A DNA stretch of 64,000 bases from Papiliotrema nemorosa (lineage: Eukaryota > Basidiomycota > Tremellomycetes > Tremellales > Rhynchogastremaceae). Below are positions 37,496-48,708 of this stretch, piece by piece. Under the pieces are notes generated by a model. The model saw nothing but the letters and a program-made list of their open reading frames with translations, searched no databases and had not been told where the DNA came from. Within the stretch, counting starts at the first letter, position 1. Each line of letters starts with the position of its first letter. Location of the stretch: NCBI GenBank assembly GCA_032158125.1, contig JASKOT010000042.1:62001-126000 (forward strand), in the 5' to 3' direction. A program made the translations under genes and the position numbers.

Positions 37496-38499
37496 TTACA
37501 GCTTGTAAGCGATAGCAAATCCGCTAATATCGTCAGCCATACCTCATGCGCCGTGTCGCTGTCACTCACTCCCACGACTTTGCGCCGACCGTCTGAATGC
37601 CACTCGCCATGACCGTCTTTCCCAAATCCTTCTCAATCCAGTCGTAGAACCTCCTCAGACCCTTCACATCTTCTCCTGCGTCTTCTCCATCTTGCAAGAT
37701 CCTACCTTGTCTTATCGCATTGTCAACGAGAATGACTCCCCCTTTCCGCGTCAATCTGAGACTCTCCTGGAAATACTCGGGTATCCTTTCCTTGTCCGCA
37801 TCGATAAATACCAGGTCATACCCCGGATTAGACAGCCCTTCGGCTGCCCCTGGAGATTGAAGCGTTTTGAGGGTGTCCAGAGCGGGTCCTACGTAGATCT
37901 TTGGGAAGGGGTACAGATCAGCATCCAGGAATGTCTGGCTGGCTATGTCCGCATGTTTCGGGCTGAGTTCAAGCGTGTCAATCTGGCCATAGTGAGGTAA
38001 AGCCCGAGTGAGGAAGGACGTAGAGTAGCTAGTAGGCTCAGTCACGCCTGAGGTCGGAGTAGGATGACTCACCCCCACAATGTTCCAATTTCTAATATCT
38101 TCGTCGCGCGCATAGACTTGGCCAAGATGGTCAAGAATTGCGCTTGCATAGAAGAAACTTCAATAGCCGGCAGACCCGCATCGGAAGCTCTGGCTTGAGC
38201 GCGTTTCAATCCTGGGTCATTGGCCCATTCTTTCCGAGGGGTCAGCTTTGACCGAAGATATGTATCGACATCTCCGGCCGTGGGTTCTACATAGTCAGCT
38301 GAATGAACGAACCACACTCACGATCCGCTTCGGCTACGTCGGGTGGTAGGCTCCCATTGTGAGTAGGGTATGAAGAGGTGTGATCAACCCCTCCATCCGC
38401 TTTGAGCGAGTACGAGTTGTGTCTAGTGAAAAGAATACCTCTCGAGAGGGATGATCTCACGAGCAAATTGCTCAACGGGCGAGCTGTGCTAATAAACAT
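37496..38499 (-). CDS. SAM-dependent O-methyltransferase, probably mitochondrial
   Basis: Family-3 (COMT/CCoAOMT-like) methyltransferase. The start at 38499 gives MFISTARPLSNLLVRSSLSR and GILFTRHNSYS, an acid-free Arg/Ser-rich leader typical of matrix targeting. Then come PTAGDVDTYLRSK and AQFLTILAKSMRATKILEIG, spliced to TLWGYSTSFLTRALP (SAM-binding motif I). IDTLELSPKHADIA, YDLVFIDADKERIPEYFQES (metal/SAM-binding DADK) and KGGVILVDNAIRQGRI follow. The frame seems to stop after KSWE at 37566, but a 47-nt intron there (donor GTGAGT) joins a 28-nt last exon giving KSWDGFAIAYKL, the normal C-terminal strand of the family. The substrate is unknown. Confidence 0.88.
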
Positions 38500-39053
38500 G
38501 CCCACAACGCCTTTTCGTAAAATGGAGAGACACTTTGGTAACAGGGGCACGATATATACATAACAGGGATGAGTAGGAATGAGGCATACTCGAGCGGGAA
38601 TCGGAATCACCATGGCATCATGTGATGACTCCTCTTTCAGGCTTCCTCCACAGGCTCTGCATCTGCAGCATGTTAGGACATCTCAGAGTAGGTGTGTACG
38701 TGTATCGAACAGTAGCTCGACGGTCCCCATGCATTGTCGTCGGGTTCTCGCTATGTGACGGTGTTCTATGCAGAGAAGCCACGTGGTTGTGGTCATGCAT
38801 AAAATCCCCCTTCTCTTCTTGCCCTCTCGCCCCGGTTGTTTTTGAATGACATCGGTGGTCTATCGCAGCCCACCTTCTACAATTAGAGACGACCGGCTCG
38901 ACCAGATCTCTCATCCATCCAAACTTCTTTATTATACACGCACCCACACTCCCATCCAATTCTACCCACAACGTACAATAGCGGTGGTCGCACAGGTTAG
39001 TCACCGCAGAGGATTACGACTGTCGACACACTAGCGGGACCCGAAATGTGGTC
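38500..39053. promoter_or_regulatory. Divergent promoter and TCO2 leader
   Basis: About 550 bp between divergent genes. On the TCO2 side, 38996-39034 looks like a 39-nt leader intron (CACAG/GTTAGT ... ACACTAG/CGG). A three-codon upstream frame (ATG TGG TCA TGA, 39046-39057) overlaps the TCO2 start codon through a shared ATGA. Nothing else was recognised. Confidence 0.45.
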
Positions 39054-42000
39054 ATGACTTCTTCGTTTTCGTCACAATTCGCGCTCAATCTCAAACGAGA
39101 GCGACAAAGTCTGAGCTTGGCTACTACTTCCACCATCAAAAAGCGACGAGAGGGTTCAACGACAGACATATCAGACCCGACAGACCCAAACTCGTCATAC
39201 GAGGATCATTTCCTCGATCCGGGAACAGGAACAAATATAGACCCTCCCCTTCTCAGCCCTTCCATCTTGCTCAACCCGTTGGAAAATTTGGAAATGTTAG
39301 ACTCGCATAGAATCGATACGTCGACCTTGCCAAAAGTATACCTTGAAGTGAGGCCATCATTCCAATCTCGACCAGTCCAAAAAAAACCGAACTCGAAACT
39401 GACGTGTATAGTCCTATCCATACCCTGCATTTGTCCTCATCGCACCTATCCCACCGCAGCAAGACCTAGATTCAGAGGATGAGGATGGCCTTCCTATCCT
39501 GCCAGAAAGCGATCATCCACCTTTTACACGCTCGACGCATTCCAGGTTACAGCCGTTTGATGTTTTCTGGTCGAATTCCAAATGGCAGCACCTCACACAA
39601 GGTCGACAACTCTTAGAATGCCTCTCGATCGAAGAAGCTAGAAAGTTGGGAGACTGGATCAGTGGAGCTCGAGCTATACGTAAAACGCAGGAGAGGCAGG
39701 CGTATACAGGGTCTACGAGTAACCAATTTGCTCAATTCCGACTCCCCAGGGGATCGTCGGATCAGACCCAGATCACTCAAGGTGATCTCCTCTCGCCCAA
39801 ATCCAACTTGCATCCTACATCTTTTCCAGCAGCCCCAGAGGGTTTCTGGGAACCTGAAAACCCGCCTTATGAGGACAGATCGAGCGGATCTGATGGATCG
39901 ACAGAGGCAGAGACCGCCGGAACCGGTATCGAGCCTGTAGGCGGGGAACACCCAGGTCCTGCTACCATCACCGTACAACTGCAACATCCCGGTACCGTCA
40001 CGCTGGAGCTTACAAAGACATCCATGCCCATCATGCAGATACGCGGAACGACGGCGAGTCGGATGCAGACACACACTTTTATCCTTGTCAACACGGTCCC
40101 AAAAAGTGGATATGTCCCAAATCAAAATACCCGACTTCCATCTCGATCCCAACCACAATCTCCAACATCAACTCACAACCCCTCTTCGTTCCCGATTGGC
40201 TCGCCAGAAACTACCGAGAACAAAGACGGCCTGCTTGTAGCCCCGTTCCCTCCTTCCCGACCTCGCGCTACAGTGCTTTCGGGCGTCAACACCCCGATAA
40301 AGCACCTGACCTCGCTTCCCCAGGGTGCTACAAGCGATACTGCCCCTTCGACATCTGATCTCACCCCGACAGACGAGATTGCAGCACTGGCAATGCCTTC
40401 TTCGGCTGGCTTGGGACCCACAGCTCGACCGAATCGACCGATATACTTCAGCAGGGATGGCACAGTCAGAGGGAAGTCTGAGCCTCGGACGGGATACGAC
40501 GAAAAAGGGAGATCCATGGACGTACATGAGCTGCTCAGAACGACAGACTGGGCAGCCACACCGCTTGGGCCTAGAGAGAACTGGCCTCAGAGTCTAAAGA
40601 CTGCAGGTAAGTCTCAATGAAGGTTGGCAATGGGCCCAGCTAATTCGTTCTAGTTCAAATGGTCATGCTGTATCCTCATCAATGCGAGTCCTAGCCTCTA
40701 AGCCCGGAGATGATAGCTTACCTGCGCAGGTTGTCTATGGTGGGGCAAAGATCTCACTTTGATCTACAATGCGCCATATGGCGAGGTCATCCATAAGCAT
40801 CCCCACATCTTTGGAATGTCTGGGCCAATCGCTTGGGCAGGTGAGTCAGACCGCGAAGAATCAATTCCTGGTCAGCTAATCTATCAGAGATCTGGTCGTC
40901 CATCGGTCCGCTGTCGGAACTGGTATTGAGCGGAACTCCAGTTTCGAAGGAGGATGGCGAGTTATTGTGCTCTTTGTCGAGAGATGTGCTGATCTGCCAG
41001 ATTTCCTGCTGTTCAAACAATTGCCACACCAGGGTACGGGAACGTTCGAAGCCTACCATACGTGGATGTGGGTTCCCGTTCTCCAGGAGGATGGTACATT
41101 CGGAGGTCTATGGAATGCGACCATTGACACAACAAAGAAAGTACTCGCCGAGAGACGTTTAGCAACGGTGCGAGAGATGGGAGAAAGAACATCGATAGCG
41201 AGGACTATGACGGAGTTCAACTCGGCCGTCATTGAAATTCTCACTGCCAATGCTCGAGATGCACCCTTCGCACTGCTCTATCATGTCGAGACGGAGAATG
41301 AAACCGACAAGAAGGATGCTAAACCAACGTCGACAACATCGACCGCCGTTCATTCTGACGGTCAGAAAAGGATCAAGGTAACGCTTGCTGGACAGATCGG
41401 TGTACCAGAAGGACACACTTCCGCCCCGTCAAAGATCCACCTCAAACTCGGAACAAAGCCTCGCGAAGGCAGACTATCCACCGCCGGACCGTTTTCACAA
41501 AACATCATGGGATCGCCTACAATGTCTTTTGTCTCGTCGATATCCGCGCCCCATTCAACCAGATCGGATCCGCTGGTGATCAGAGCAGGAACGCCGACAC
41601 TGGATGGCTCGGACGAGAGCATGCCTTCCATCTCAGATCAATGGCCTATTCGGGAAGCATTACAATCGAGGAGGCTCGTTTTGGTGGAGGATTGTTCTAG
41701 CCTGATCGAGGGATACCCTATCAGAGTCTGGGACGAATTGCCAAATGCTGCAATTGTCGTGCCCATCGCCAACGATTCGGATGAGGGAGTTCCGCCCGCT
41801 GTGATGATCATCGGTCTGAGCATCAGGCGGCCATTCGACGCAGACTACGAATCTTTCATCCACGTGTGAGTGTGATGGTTCGATGATGTTCAGAAGCTGA
41901 TTGTCAAGTCTGAGACTACAACTGGTGTCAGGACTGACTGCGGTCAAGTCTTACGAGGCGGAGCAACAGCGTATAGAGGAGCTTGCCGCTCTGGATCGAG

Positions 42001-45000
42001 CCAAATCGCTTCTCTTTTCCAATGTCTCGCACGAGCTACGAACCCCGCTTACACTACTCGCTGGACCTCTGGATGATCTGCTGGGCGAAACTCCCGACGG
42101 ACCCAAAAAAGAGATGCTAGTGATGGCTCGTCGAAATGTTCGACGACTCACTCGACTCGTCTCCACGCTGATGGACGTGAGTCGTCTTGAGGCTGGCCGA
42201 TTGAAAGGTTCCTTCCGATCTGTCAACCTCGGAGTCATGACTCGCGATCTGTCCGCCCTCTTCCGAGGTGCGATAGAACGAGCGCGGCTACAGTACTCGG
42301 TCTCTTGCGATCTCAGCCCGAAGAGCGTGTTTGTCGATCCGGAGCATTGGGAAAAGATCATGTTCAATCTCATTGGCAACGCGCTGAAATACACTATGAA
42401 AGGGGAAATCAAAGTCAATCTATCGTACAGTCGTTCCGAGGCTATCCTTTCGGTTTCCGACAGCGGAGTCGGTATCCCAACCTCAGACATCAACCTGGTC
42501 GGCGAGCGTTTCCATCGGGTCGAATCGGTCAGTCGGTCACATGAAGGTACGGGTATAGGTCTATCGCTCGTCAAAGAACTCATCAAGCTTCACGGCGGAG
42601 TGATGGAGATTGAAAGTAGGACAGCAGACGAGACGATTGATCAGTCCCACGGGTCGACTTTCCGGGTGAGGATCCCACTCGGGTCAGACCACCTGCCCCG
42701 TGATGCGATCGACGAGTCTGGGTTGCAGGTTTCGCAAAACACCTACGGTCGAGGTATAGTCGATGAAGCAATGCAATGGAATCGAGATCGGGACAGTTCA
42801 TCGGCTGGGGGATCCGGATCGAGCGACTCGAACGAAGAATCATCCTCGGCCAGCTCGAGAGGTCTCGATCCAGCCACGTTGTACTTCAAAAAGACGGACG
42901 TGATCATGTTGGTGGACGATTCGTTTGATACGAGGAGGTATATGCGCTCAATTTTTGCGCCGTACTGCAAGTTGGATGAAGCGAGGGACGGACAAGAGGC
43001 GCTGGATATGTGCGAGAAGGCTATGCCGGATCTTATCATATCAGACGTCATGATGCCCAGGGTGAGTGTTCTCGCGGAACTTGTGAGCATGCTGACTTTT
43101 AGCTCGACGGATATGGCCTGCTATCTGCCTTAAAGGGTTCACCCAAGCTCAACGTTATACCCATCATCATGCTCACTGCCAGAGGCGGCGACGAAGCCAA
43201 AGTCGAAGGACTACTCGCTGGAGCAGACGACTATGTCGCGAAACCTTTCAATGCCCGCGAATTGATAGCTCGAGCGCATATGCAACTGCAACTCGGCAAA
43301 CGACGTCGGTTCTTGGAATCGGCATTTGAAGAGCGAACTGTGGAAATGCGAACTCTGGCCGAATACTCGCCTGGTGGGATATTTAGATCAGACGAAACAG
43401 GTAATGTGACCTATACCAATTCTGCCTGGCACGAAATATCCGGGTACCCTGTCGGAGTGGAAGTGACAAATTGGGGCGACTATATTCATCCTGTCAACCG
43501 GAGGATGGTTAGCCAGTTCTGGGAACATGTCGTCAATGACAATGAAACGGCTTCTACTGCCGAATGGCAATTTGCCAATGGACGTTGGGTCACAGCTACG
43601 ATCATCCGACTAGACCTCGCTGCTCCAGGTCGATTAAGGGGTATTTTGGGATGTGTCACGGATATCACCGATAGAAAGATCCACGAAGACGAACAGAGGA
43701 ATCGGATGATCGAAGCGGAAGAGAGGAGAAAAGAGGCGGAAGAGGCAAAGAGACAACAGGAATTATTGATCGATATCACCTCGCACGAAATCAGGAATCC
43801 CATCAGTTCTTTGATGCAGATAAGTCTCTCTTTCACCCGCGTGAGGATGCTGATAAAGTCACTGTTCGGCTTTGGTCAAGACCAACCTGTTGTCGTTACA
43901 AGAACAAATGGAGATTGCCATGCAAAACAAGCAAGACTTCAGACCGACCCAACAATTGTTGACGACGATGAATGAGGATCTAGAGGCCTTGGAGAGTATA
44001 TATCAATGTGGATTGACACAAGAGAGAATCAGTAATGATGTCTTGTCTCTGGGAAGGATACAACTTGGTGAGCCATACTCAGGTCTCCGATTGAAACACG
44101 CTAATACATAGATATGCTGCGTGAGCGCTTCGTGTCGAACGTAAAGTCGGAACTGACGATTAGAAATCTATAATGTCGATACCGATATTTGTGCCGAGGC
44201 GCAAAAGGTCCTTTCAATTTTCCAAAATGAAGCGAGGATGAAGAGGATTGCTCTCTCGCTCAATATCGGAGAATCGATAAGTAGGCTCGGAGTTCACTTT
44301 ATCAAGACTGATCCGGTCCGATTGGGTCAAGTGTGAGTTGGCCGAATGGTGATATTTGACCTAGTCATTAACGGTAGAATGACCAACTTGCTTTCAAACG
44401 GTATTCGATTCACCTCGACCAGCTGTACGTCTTGCAATATCATACTTCCGTTCAGAGATCCTGCGCTAATATACAGCTATACGGCGGATAGAGCTGAAGT
44501 TCGATTTGAGCTTTGAACCGCCCGTCGATGAATCTTGCCTCATGCCGAGAATCCCTGAACGACCGGTCAAGGTCGAAGATGATGTGCCGATATATCTCTA
44601 CGTCGCTGGTGAGTGGATCCAAGCAGAGCGCCAGGCGAGATAAGGATGCTCATGGCAGTGACGGACACTGGACCGGGTCTGACGCCTAAAGAGCTGGAAT
44701 TACTGTTCCAGCGATTCTCTCAGGTTTCTCGTGAGTTCGAGTCCGATGACACCTACATCGCCAGCCGTTTTCTCCACTGACCTCAGCCAAAACACATACC
44801 ATCTTTGGAGGATCTGGGCTTGGCCTTTTCGTTTGCCGAAGTGAGTCACCCAAGCTCGCACCATCATATCGTCAACTGACTCGGACAGAAATCACCGAAT
44901 TGCTCGGCGGTAGGATCGAAGTGGCCAGTTCTCATGGTCACGGTTCAACTTTCCGATTCTTCATCGAGTCTCGTACAGCACGCACCAACCAGCCTCCTCC

Positions 45001-45745
45001 TGAATCCGTCAGTCTGGCACCTGACCAGAACCTCCCCAGGGTGTCAAACAGAAAGAAGCCTTCCACGCCCAAGATCAACCTGGTCGGACCGAAACCTCAT
45101 GTCCTCATTGTTGAAGATAATCTCATCAACCAAACGGTACTCATGCGGCAACTCCGCCATGTTGGTCTCACCTGTGACGGTGAGTGTCTCTACGTTTTCC
45201 CACTGGCGCTTTGCCACGAAAAGCACAAATTGACGTCACAGTCGCAAGTAACGGTCTGGAAGCATTGGAAAAAGTCCGCAAAGTTGCACGTACCGACGGC
45301 GCGAAAGAGGGTCAAATGTTCGACTGTGTCCTTATGGACCTGGAGATGCCAGTGATGGATGGGCTTACTTCTCTACGGCATATTCGGGCAGAAGAAGCAG
45401 AAGGCAAACTGGCACAGAACTTGGTCATTGCGCTGAGTAAGTGTCTCCACTCGAAAAGACCCTTCATCCTATCCCGATTTGCCTTGCAATCTCCATGACG
45501 CGCCTTCACCGTACCCTATACCAGTTTTCTCCCCTGTTCTCTTCGCCCTCACATAATCTGTCCGCCTCGTACTGACATTTGCAGCTGGAAACGCCCGTCA
45601 AGGACAAATCGACGAAGCCAAAGCGGCAGGCATGGACGAAGTGGTAATCAAGCCTTACCGCCTGGACGACCTCTTGCACAAGATAGAGGAAATGATGAAA
45701 ATCCGAGCGGGCATTTCGTCTGGTACAACAGGTCCAAGTTCGTAG
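39054..45745 (+). CDS. TCO2: Double hybrid histidine kinase, Tco2 type
   Basis: A very large sensor kinase with two complete kinase and two receiver modules, the unusual layout described for cryptococcal Tco2. The N-terminal 500 residues are mostly disordered; then a sensor region ([59 protein letters not shown]) of PAS/GAF type. Kinase 1: [48 protein letters not shown]. Receiver 1: [44 protein letters not shown] domain follows ([20 protein letters not shown]). Kinase 2: [50 protein letters not shown]. Receiver 2: [34 protein letters not shown]. All phospho-accepting His and Asp residues are present. Output to Ypd1 and the HOG pathway is inferred. It has about 17 introns: two GC-AG, one probable AT-AC, and a 9-nt exon. 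Confidence 0.9.
40684..40729 (+). other. GC-AG intron (donor GCGAGT) in TCO2
   Basis: A 30-nt exon (40654-40683) ends CAT-CAA-T. Splicing at GCGAGT...CTGCGCAG to GT-TGT-CTA gives [18 protein letters not shown], the normal sensor-region sequence. No in-frame GT donor exists in this short exon. Confidence 0.75.
40957..41000 (+). other. GC-AG intron (donor GCGAGT) in TCO2
   Basis: Exon GAG-GAT-G, then GCGAGT...GCTGATCTGCCAG (branch CTGAT), then AT-TTC-CTG. The 44-nt removal repairs what otherwise looks like a frameshift and yields [20 protein letters not shown] before the conserved AYHTWMWVP. Confidence 0.8.
43820..43862 (+). other. Candidate AT-AC intron in TCO2 kinase 2
   Basis: CAG/ATAAGT...GCTGATAAAGTCAC/TGT. 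The donor equals the U1-matching CAG/GTAAGT except for A in place of G, and CTGAT sits 9 nt before the AC end, as in the neighbouring U2 introns. Removal gives [20 protein letters not shown] followed by KTNLLSLQ. A canonical alternative (43841-43880) stays in frame but gives [14 protein letters not shown] and places any branch site too near the donor. Confidence 0.6.
44112..44120 (+). other. 9-nt micro-exon in TCO2
   Basis: The exon ATATGCTGC lies between introns 44068-44111 and 44121-44163 (both GT-AG). It encodes most of DML in [15 protein letters not shown], the helix after the second H-box. Confidence 0.75.
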
Positions 45746-46052
45746 GTGGGCGCATCTTAGCGATGCGGAGGGGAAATTTGCGGGTAGTCTCCCACGATTT
45801 GTGTATCTATATCAACCTTTATTCCATCCATTCTTACGAGTATCATTCCTCATTTTCCATACACAGTATTCCTTCTGGGCTGTGAGCCAGATCTCACCTG
45901 TGACGTAGCATTGCTGGTATCTCGTATCATGTAGAGGCATGCATCTACATTCATCATCTCGATCACACGATCATACTCGTCGCCATGACAACCAAAGTCG
46001 AGGCGAAGGAGGGGAGTGATGCGATGCGACTGTGATGCATGGAGATGTATAA
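45746..46052. other. Convergent 3' region TCO2 / SLD5
   Basis: About 300 bp between two converging genes, holding both 3' UTRs. Nothing else was recognised. Confidence 0.4.
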
Positions 46053-47254
46053 TTATAGTACTTCTGCCCAGCCTAGACTGATCCACCGCTCGACCAAAGA
46101 GTACTTGACGAGATGCGTCGACCCTTTGCCCAGTTCTGCACGTTCTCCACTGTCCCGTCAGCTCACTGCGTTTACACTGTGGCGATCGCAAGAAACCTCA
46201 CCTGTCTAGCGTAATCTCGCCACAGTCGCGCCTGCAGTGTATCAACACTGGGACGTTTTTGTTCGGTTTTGAGACTGTAATCAGCATCTGTCCGCGTACG
46301 AAATGGGCGGGTAGATACCCATCGACAAGCCGTCACCGTACGTATCGTCCATCCTCTGCAACCAATCAGGCAGAGAATCCAAGACTGAATGTTGGAAGTG
46401 TGTGTGGAGAAGCTCAGTGTACCTGTACGGGTCAGCTACGCAGAGAAAAGAGCAGAGTAGAGCAGGAGACTCACCTCTGAGCGTGTGAGAGCTCTGCACC
46501 GGATAACAACTGGTGCAATTGTGGTGTGAGGACGATATGATGGGCATACTTTTCAATCTGCCAACGTCAGCCTCTCTCTCTTTGTGAGCCCTTGCGGTAT
46601 CATCGCTGACCTTGTGCAGCCTCGTCCGGACGTATGACCGGACGACAAACTTGACTCGTTCCATTTCTGTCTGCACCAAGATCAACTTGAAGTGCTCTTC
46701 TTCGCTGGTCTTCGGATCTGCTCTCAAGGTATCCACCATTTTTTGCTATCCCATCAGCTCTCACCCTCGAGAATCTTATTCGAGTGTCAGCTGACCTGTT
46801 GCTCTAGCTTGTCAAAGAGAGTATCTATCAGGTCCCCCTCCCAAGGCATGAGATCTACCGTGCCCCTCTCTTTCACCCAAACGCGAGACAATCTCCTCAC
46901 GTCGTCCAAATCTTCATCGTCCTTTCCGTCCATATCAATGCCCATACCTGCAAAAGGACCGTCCATCTGATCTGAGGGAGGGACGTCGCCGTATTGCCGC
47001 CCATCTTGATCTATATCCGGCAGATCACCCAGGGAGAAACGGTCGGATGGGCCTGGTGAAAGTGTGGATTCCAGACGGGAGAGGAAAGACCGCGATTCAG
47101 TATTGGCAAGTGAGGATGAGGAGATGATGGATTCTCCCCGGTCTCTTTGCCCTGCATCCCTAGGATTGGGTCGAGCTCGAGATGGGCCTGCGATGGGTTG
47201 TCGACGGGGCAGATAGTCTTCTTCCTCGTCGTCATTATCGAAGAAGGATGACAT
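46053..47254 (-). CDS. SLD5: GINS complex subunit Sld5
   Basis: Replication helicase (CMG) component. The start at 47254 opens MSSFFDNDDEEEDYLPRRQP. The first 110 residues are acidic and Ser-rich, an extension not present in short Sld5 proteins. The GINS A-domain follows: VDLMPWEGDLIDTLFDKLEQ, FKLILVQTEMERVKFVVRSY, VRTRLHKIEKYAHHIVLTPQ and YTELLHTHFQHSVLDSLPDW. After another intron comes the B-domain, with CGEITLDSGERAELGKGSTH and the final LVEKY-like strand ERWISLGWAEVL, the usual Sld5 C-terminus. The later exons are short and joined by canonical introns. Family assignment is good. Confidence 0.87.
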
Positions 47255-47666
47255 GGTGAGGCTGTAATCTTCCGTTTGGTAGTCAAGGCGAGATACAACC
47301 TCCAGTAGTCCGAGCGGAGCGATGTGTGAGGGACAAGCACAACCCGAAGCACGCTGTTTGCGTCGAGACGACCTTGCCTTGCGTTGTATAAAGTCGACTT
47401 GGATTGGAGACTCCAGAAGATGGAGACGAAAACGCGCTGGACGCGACGTGATTTGTTGTCCCATCCCGTTTTGTAATACCCCATTACAACCCCATTTTGT
47501 AATGCCCCCCCCCCCCCCCCCTGGATTTCTAATCCCCATCGGTTCCGACCGTCGTCGGCAATCGTCCGGTTGTGAGATAAGCGCCTACCTCTTTCACTGC
47601 CCCAAGGGCAGATGGCTTCTTCTTGCTTTTCGACACTGATCTGCGACTGAGATACCAACCCTCAAG
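47255..47666. promoter_or_regulatory. Divergent promoter SLD5 / PEX11 with C17 tract
   Basis: About 410 bp between divergent starts. It carries a perfect run of 17 C at 47505-47521, preceded by a small repeat cluster described separately. The two promoters must flank or include this tract. Confidence 0.5.
47465..47521. repeat. TTGTAAT/ATTACAA repeat cluster ending in a C17 homopolymer
   Basis: Two 18-bp copies (47465-47482 and 47491-47508) of CCC-[G/A]-TTTTGTAAT-[A/G]-CCCC differ at two positions. Between them ATTACAA (47483-47489) forms a 7-bp inverted repeat with TTGTAAT at 47471-47477 around an ACCCC loop. The second copy runs directly into 17 consecutive C. Confidence 0.85.
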
Positions 47667-48708
47667 ATGCCATACGCTCCGCTGAACACGCCCACGCTCG
47701 ACCGACAAGTCTTGCTGAATCGTCTGGTCCGCATGACCAGCAAGACTTCCGGTCTGAGCGCCATTTTCATGCTCGCCCAGTATTCTTCCCCCCTGGTCGT
47801 CTCTCTTCTCCTCAAACTCGCCGAAATCAGATCACGTCGATCAGCCACCGCAGGCAAGGATCTGGTCAGGATGGCAGCGGGATGGACAAAAGTTGCGGAT
47901 GGTGCTGCAGACGCTAGGATTGTCATGCGGTCTTTCGGTACGGCTCGGCGAGATTAAGCGAGTGATAAATAGCTGACGACTAGGTCTTCTCCCCATCATC
48001 CAATGGCTTGCGGCCCTGCATCCTCGGCCGTTGGCTGAACTACGAGCATTGGCAAAGGGCAACCCTGCGAGTGTGCTACAGAGTAGTAAATGGATACCCA
48101 CCATTCAAGCCCTCTCGCTGGCCGTGTACTACCCCGCCGAACATATCTGGTACCTCGGCTCGAAAGGCTTCCTCGGGTTGAGCCCGCAATCCATCGGAAC
48201 CGCCGGTAAATGGCTCATGCAAGGATGGGCGTGAGTACAGCTCAAATAACAGCATGAAAGAGCTCGCTGACGCTCAGGCTATATGTCGTTGTCGAGGTGT
48301 ACAAGATTGCTACCCAGTTTGAAAGTTTGAGGAGAAGGACAGCCAGACTCAAGAACACCAAACGAAGCGTGTCTGTGACGGCGGCCGAGGGATACGAGCT
48401 GCAAGAGGGCAAGAGTGAAGGATCTACCTCTGCGCCCGCATCCGTCGACCCGAAAGTCGAAGATGAAGCGGTCTCCAAGCTCAAGAATGACTGGGAAGAT
48501 TGGGCGCTGAACGCTGCCGTATATGCGTGAGTATTTCCGCGGAATTAAAGTAGAACACGTCGCTGATTGCAGTGGATATGCTCCGTTGACAGCGCACTGG
48601 TGTACTCCTGGAGGTTTGGGTCCCATGAAGAATGGAAAGGTGTACGCGGTCTTGGGAACATTGACAGGACTGGCTTCTGTCCTCACTCAATGGAAAGCTG
48701 CCGCATAA
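47667..48708 (+). CDS. PEX11: Peroxisomal membrane protein Pex11 family
   Basis: Four exons, about 290 aa. The start MPYAPLNTPTLDRQVLLNRL leads into the Pex11 fold: SGLSAIFMLAQYSSPLVVSL, amphipathic helices, RSFGLLPIIQWLAALHPRP, IQALSLAVYYPAEHIWYLGS, WALYVVVEVYKIATQFESLR and, near the end, AAVYAGYAPLTAHWCTPGGL, the conserved C-terminal signature. Pex11 proteins elongate peroxisome membranes before fission. The linker with TKRSVSVTAAEGYEL and an acidic stretch is species-specific. All three introns are canonical (donors GTACGG, GTGAGT, GTGAGT). Which paralogue (Pex11, Pex11B/C type) is unclear. Confidence 0.88.

Noticed and set aside
40955..41005. TCO2 read as frameshifted pseudogene.
   Set aside because: A 44-nt GC-AG intron restores the frame and a family-typical sequence.
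43820..43862. U12-type (minor spliceosome) intron.
   Set aside because: Donor ATAAGT and branch CTGAT do not match U12 consensus; if AT-AC it is U2-type.
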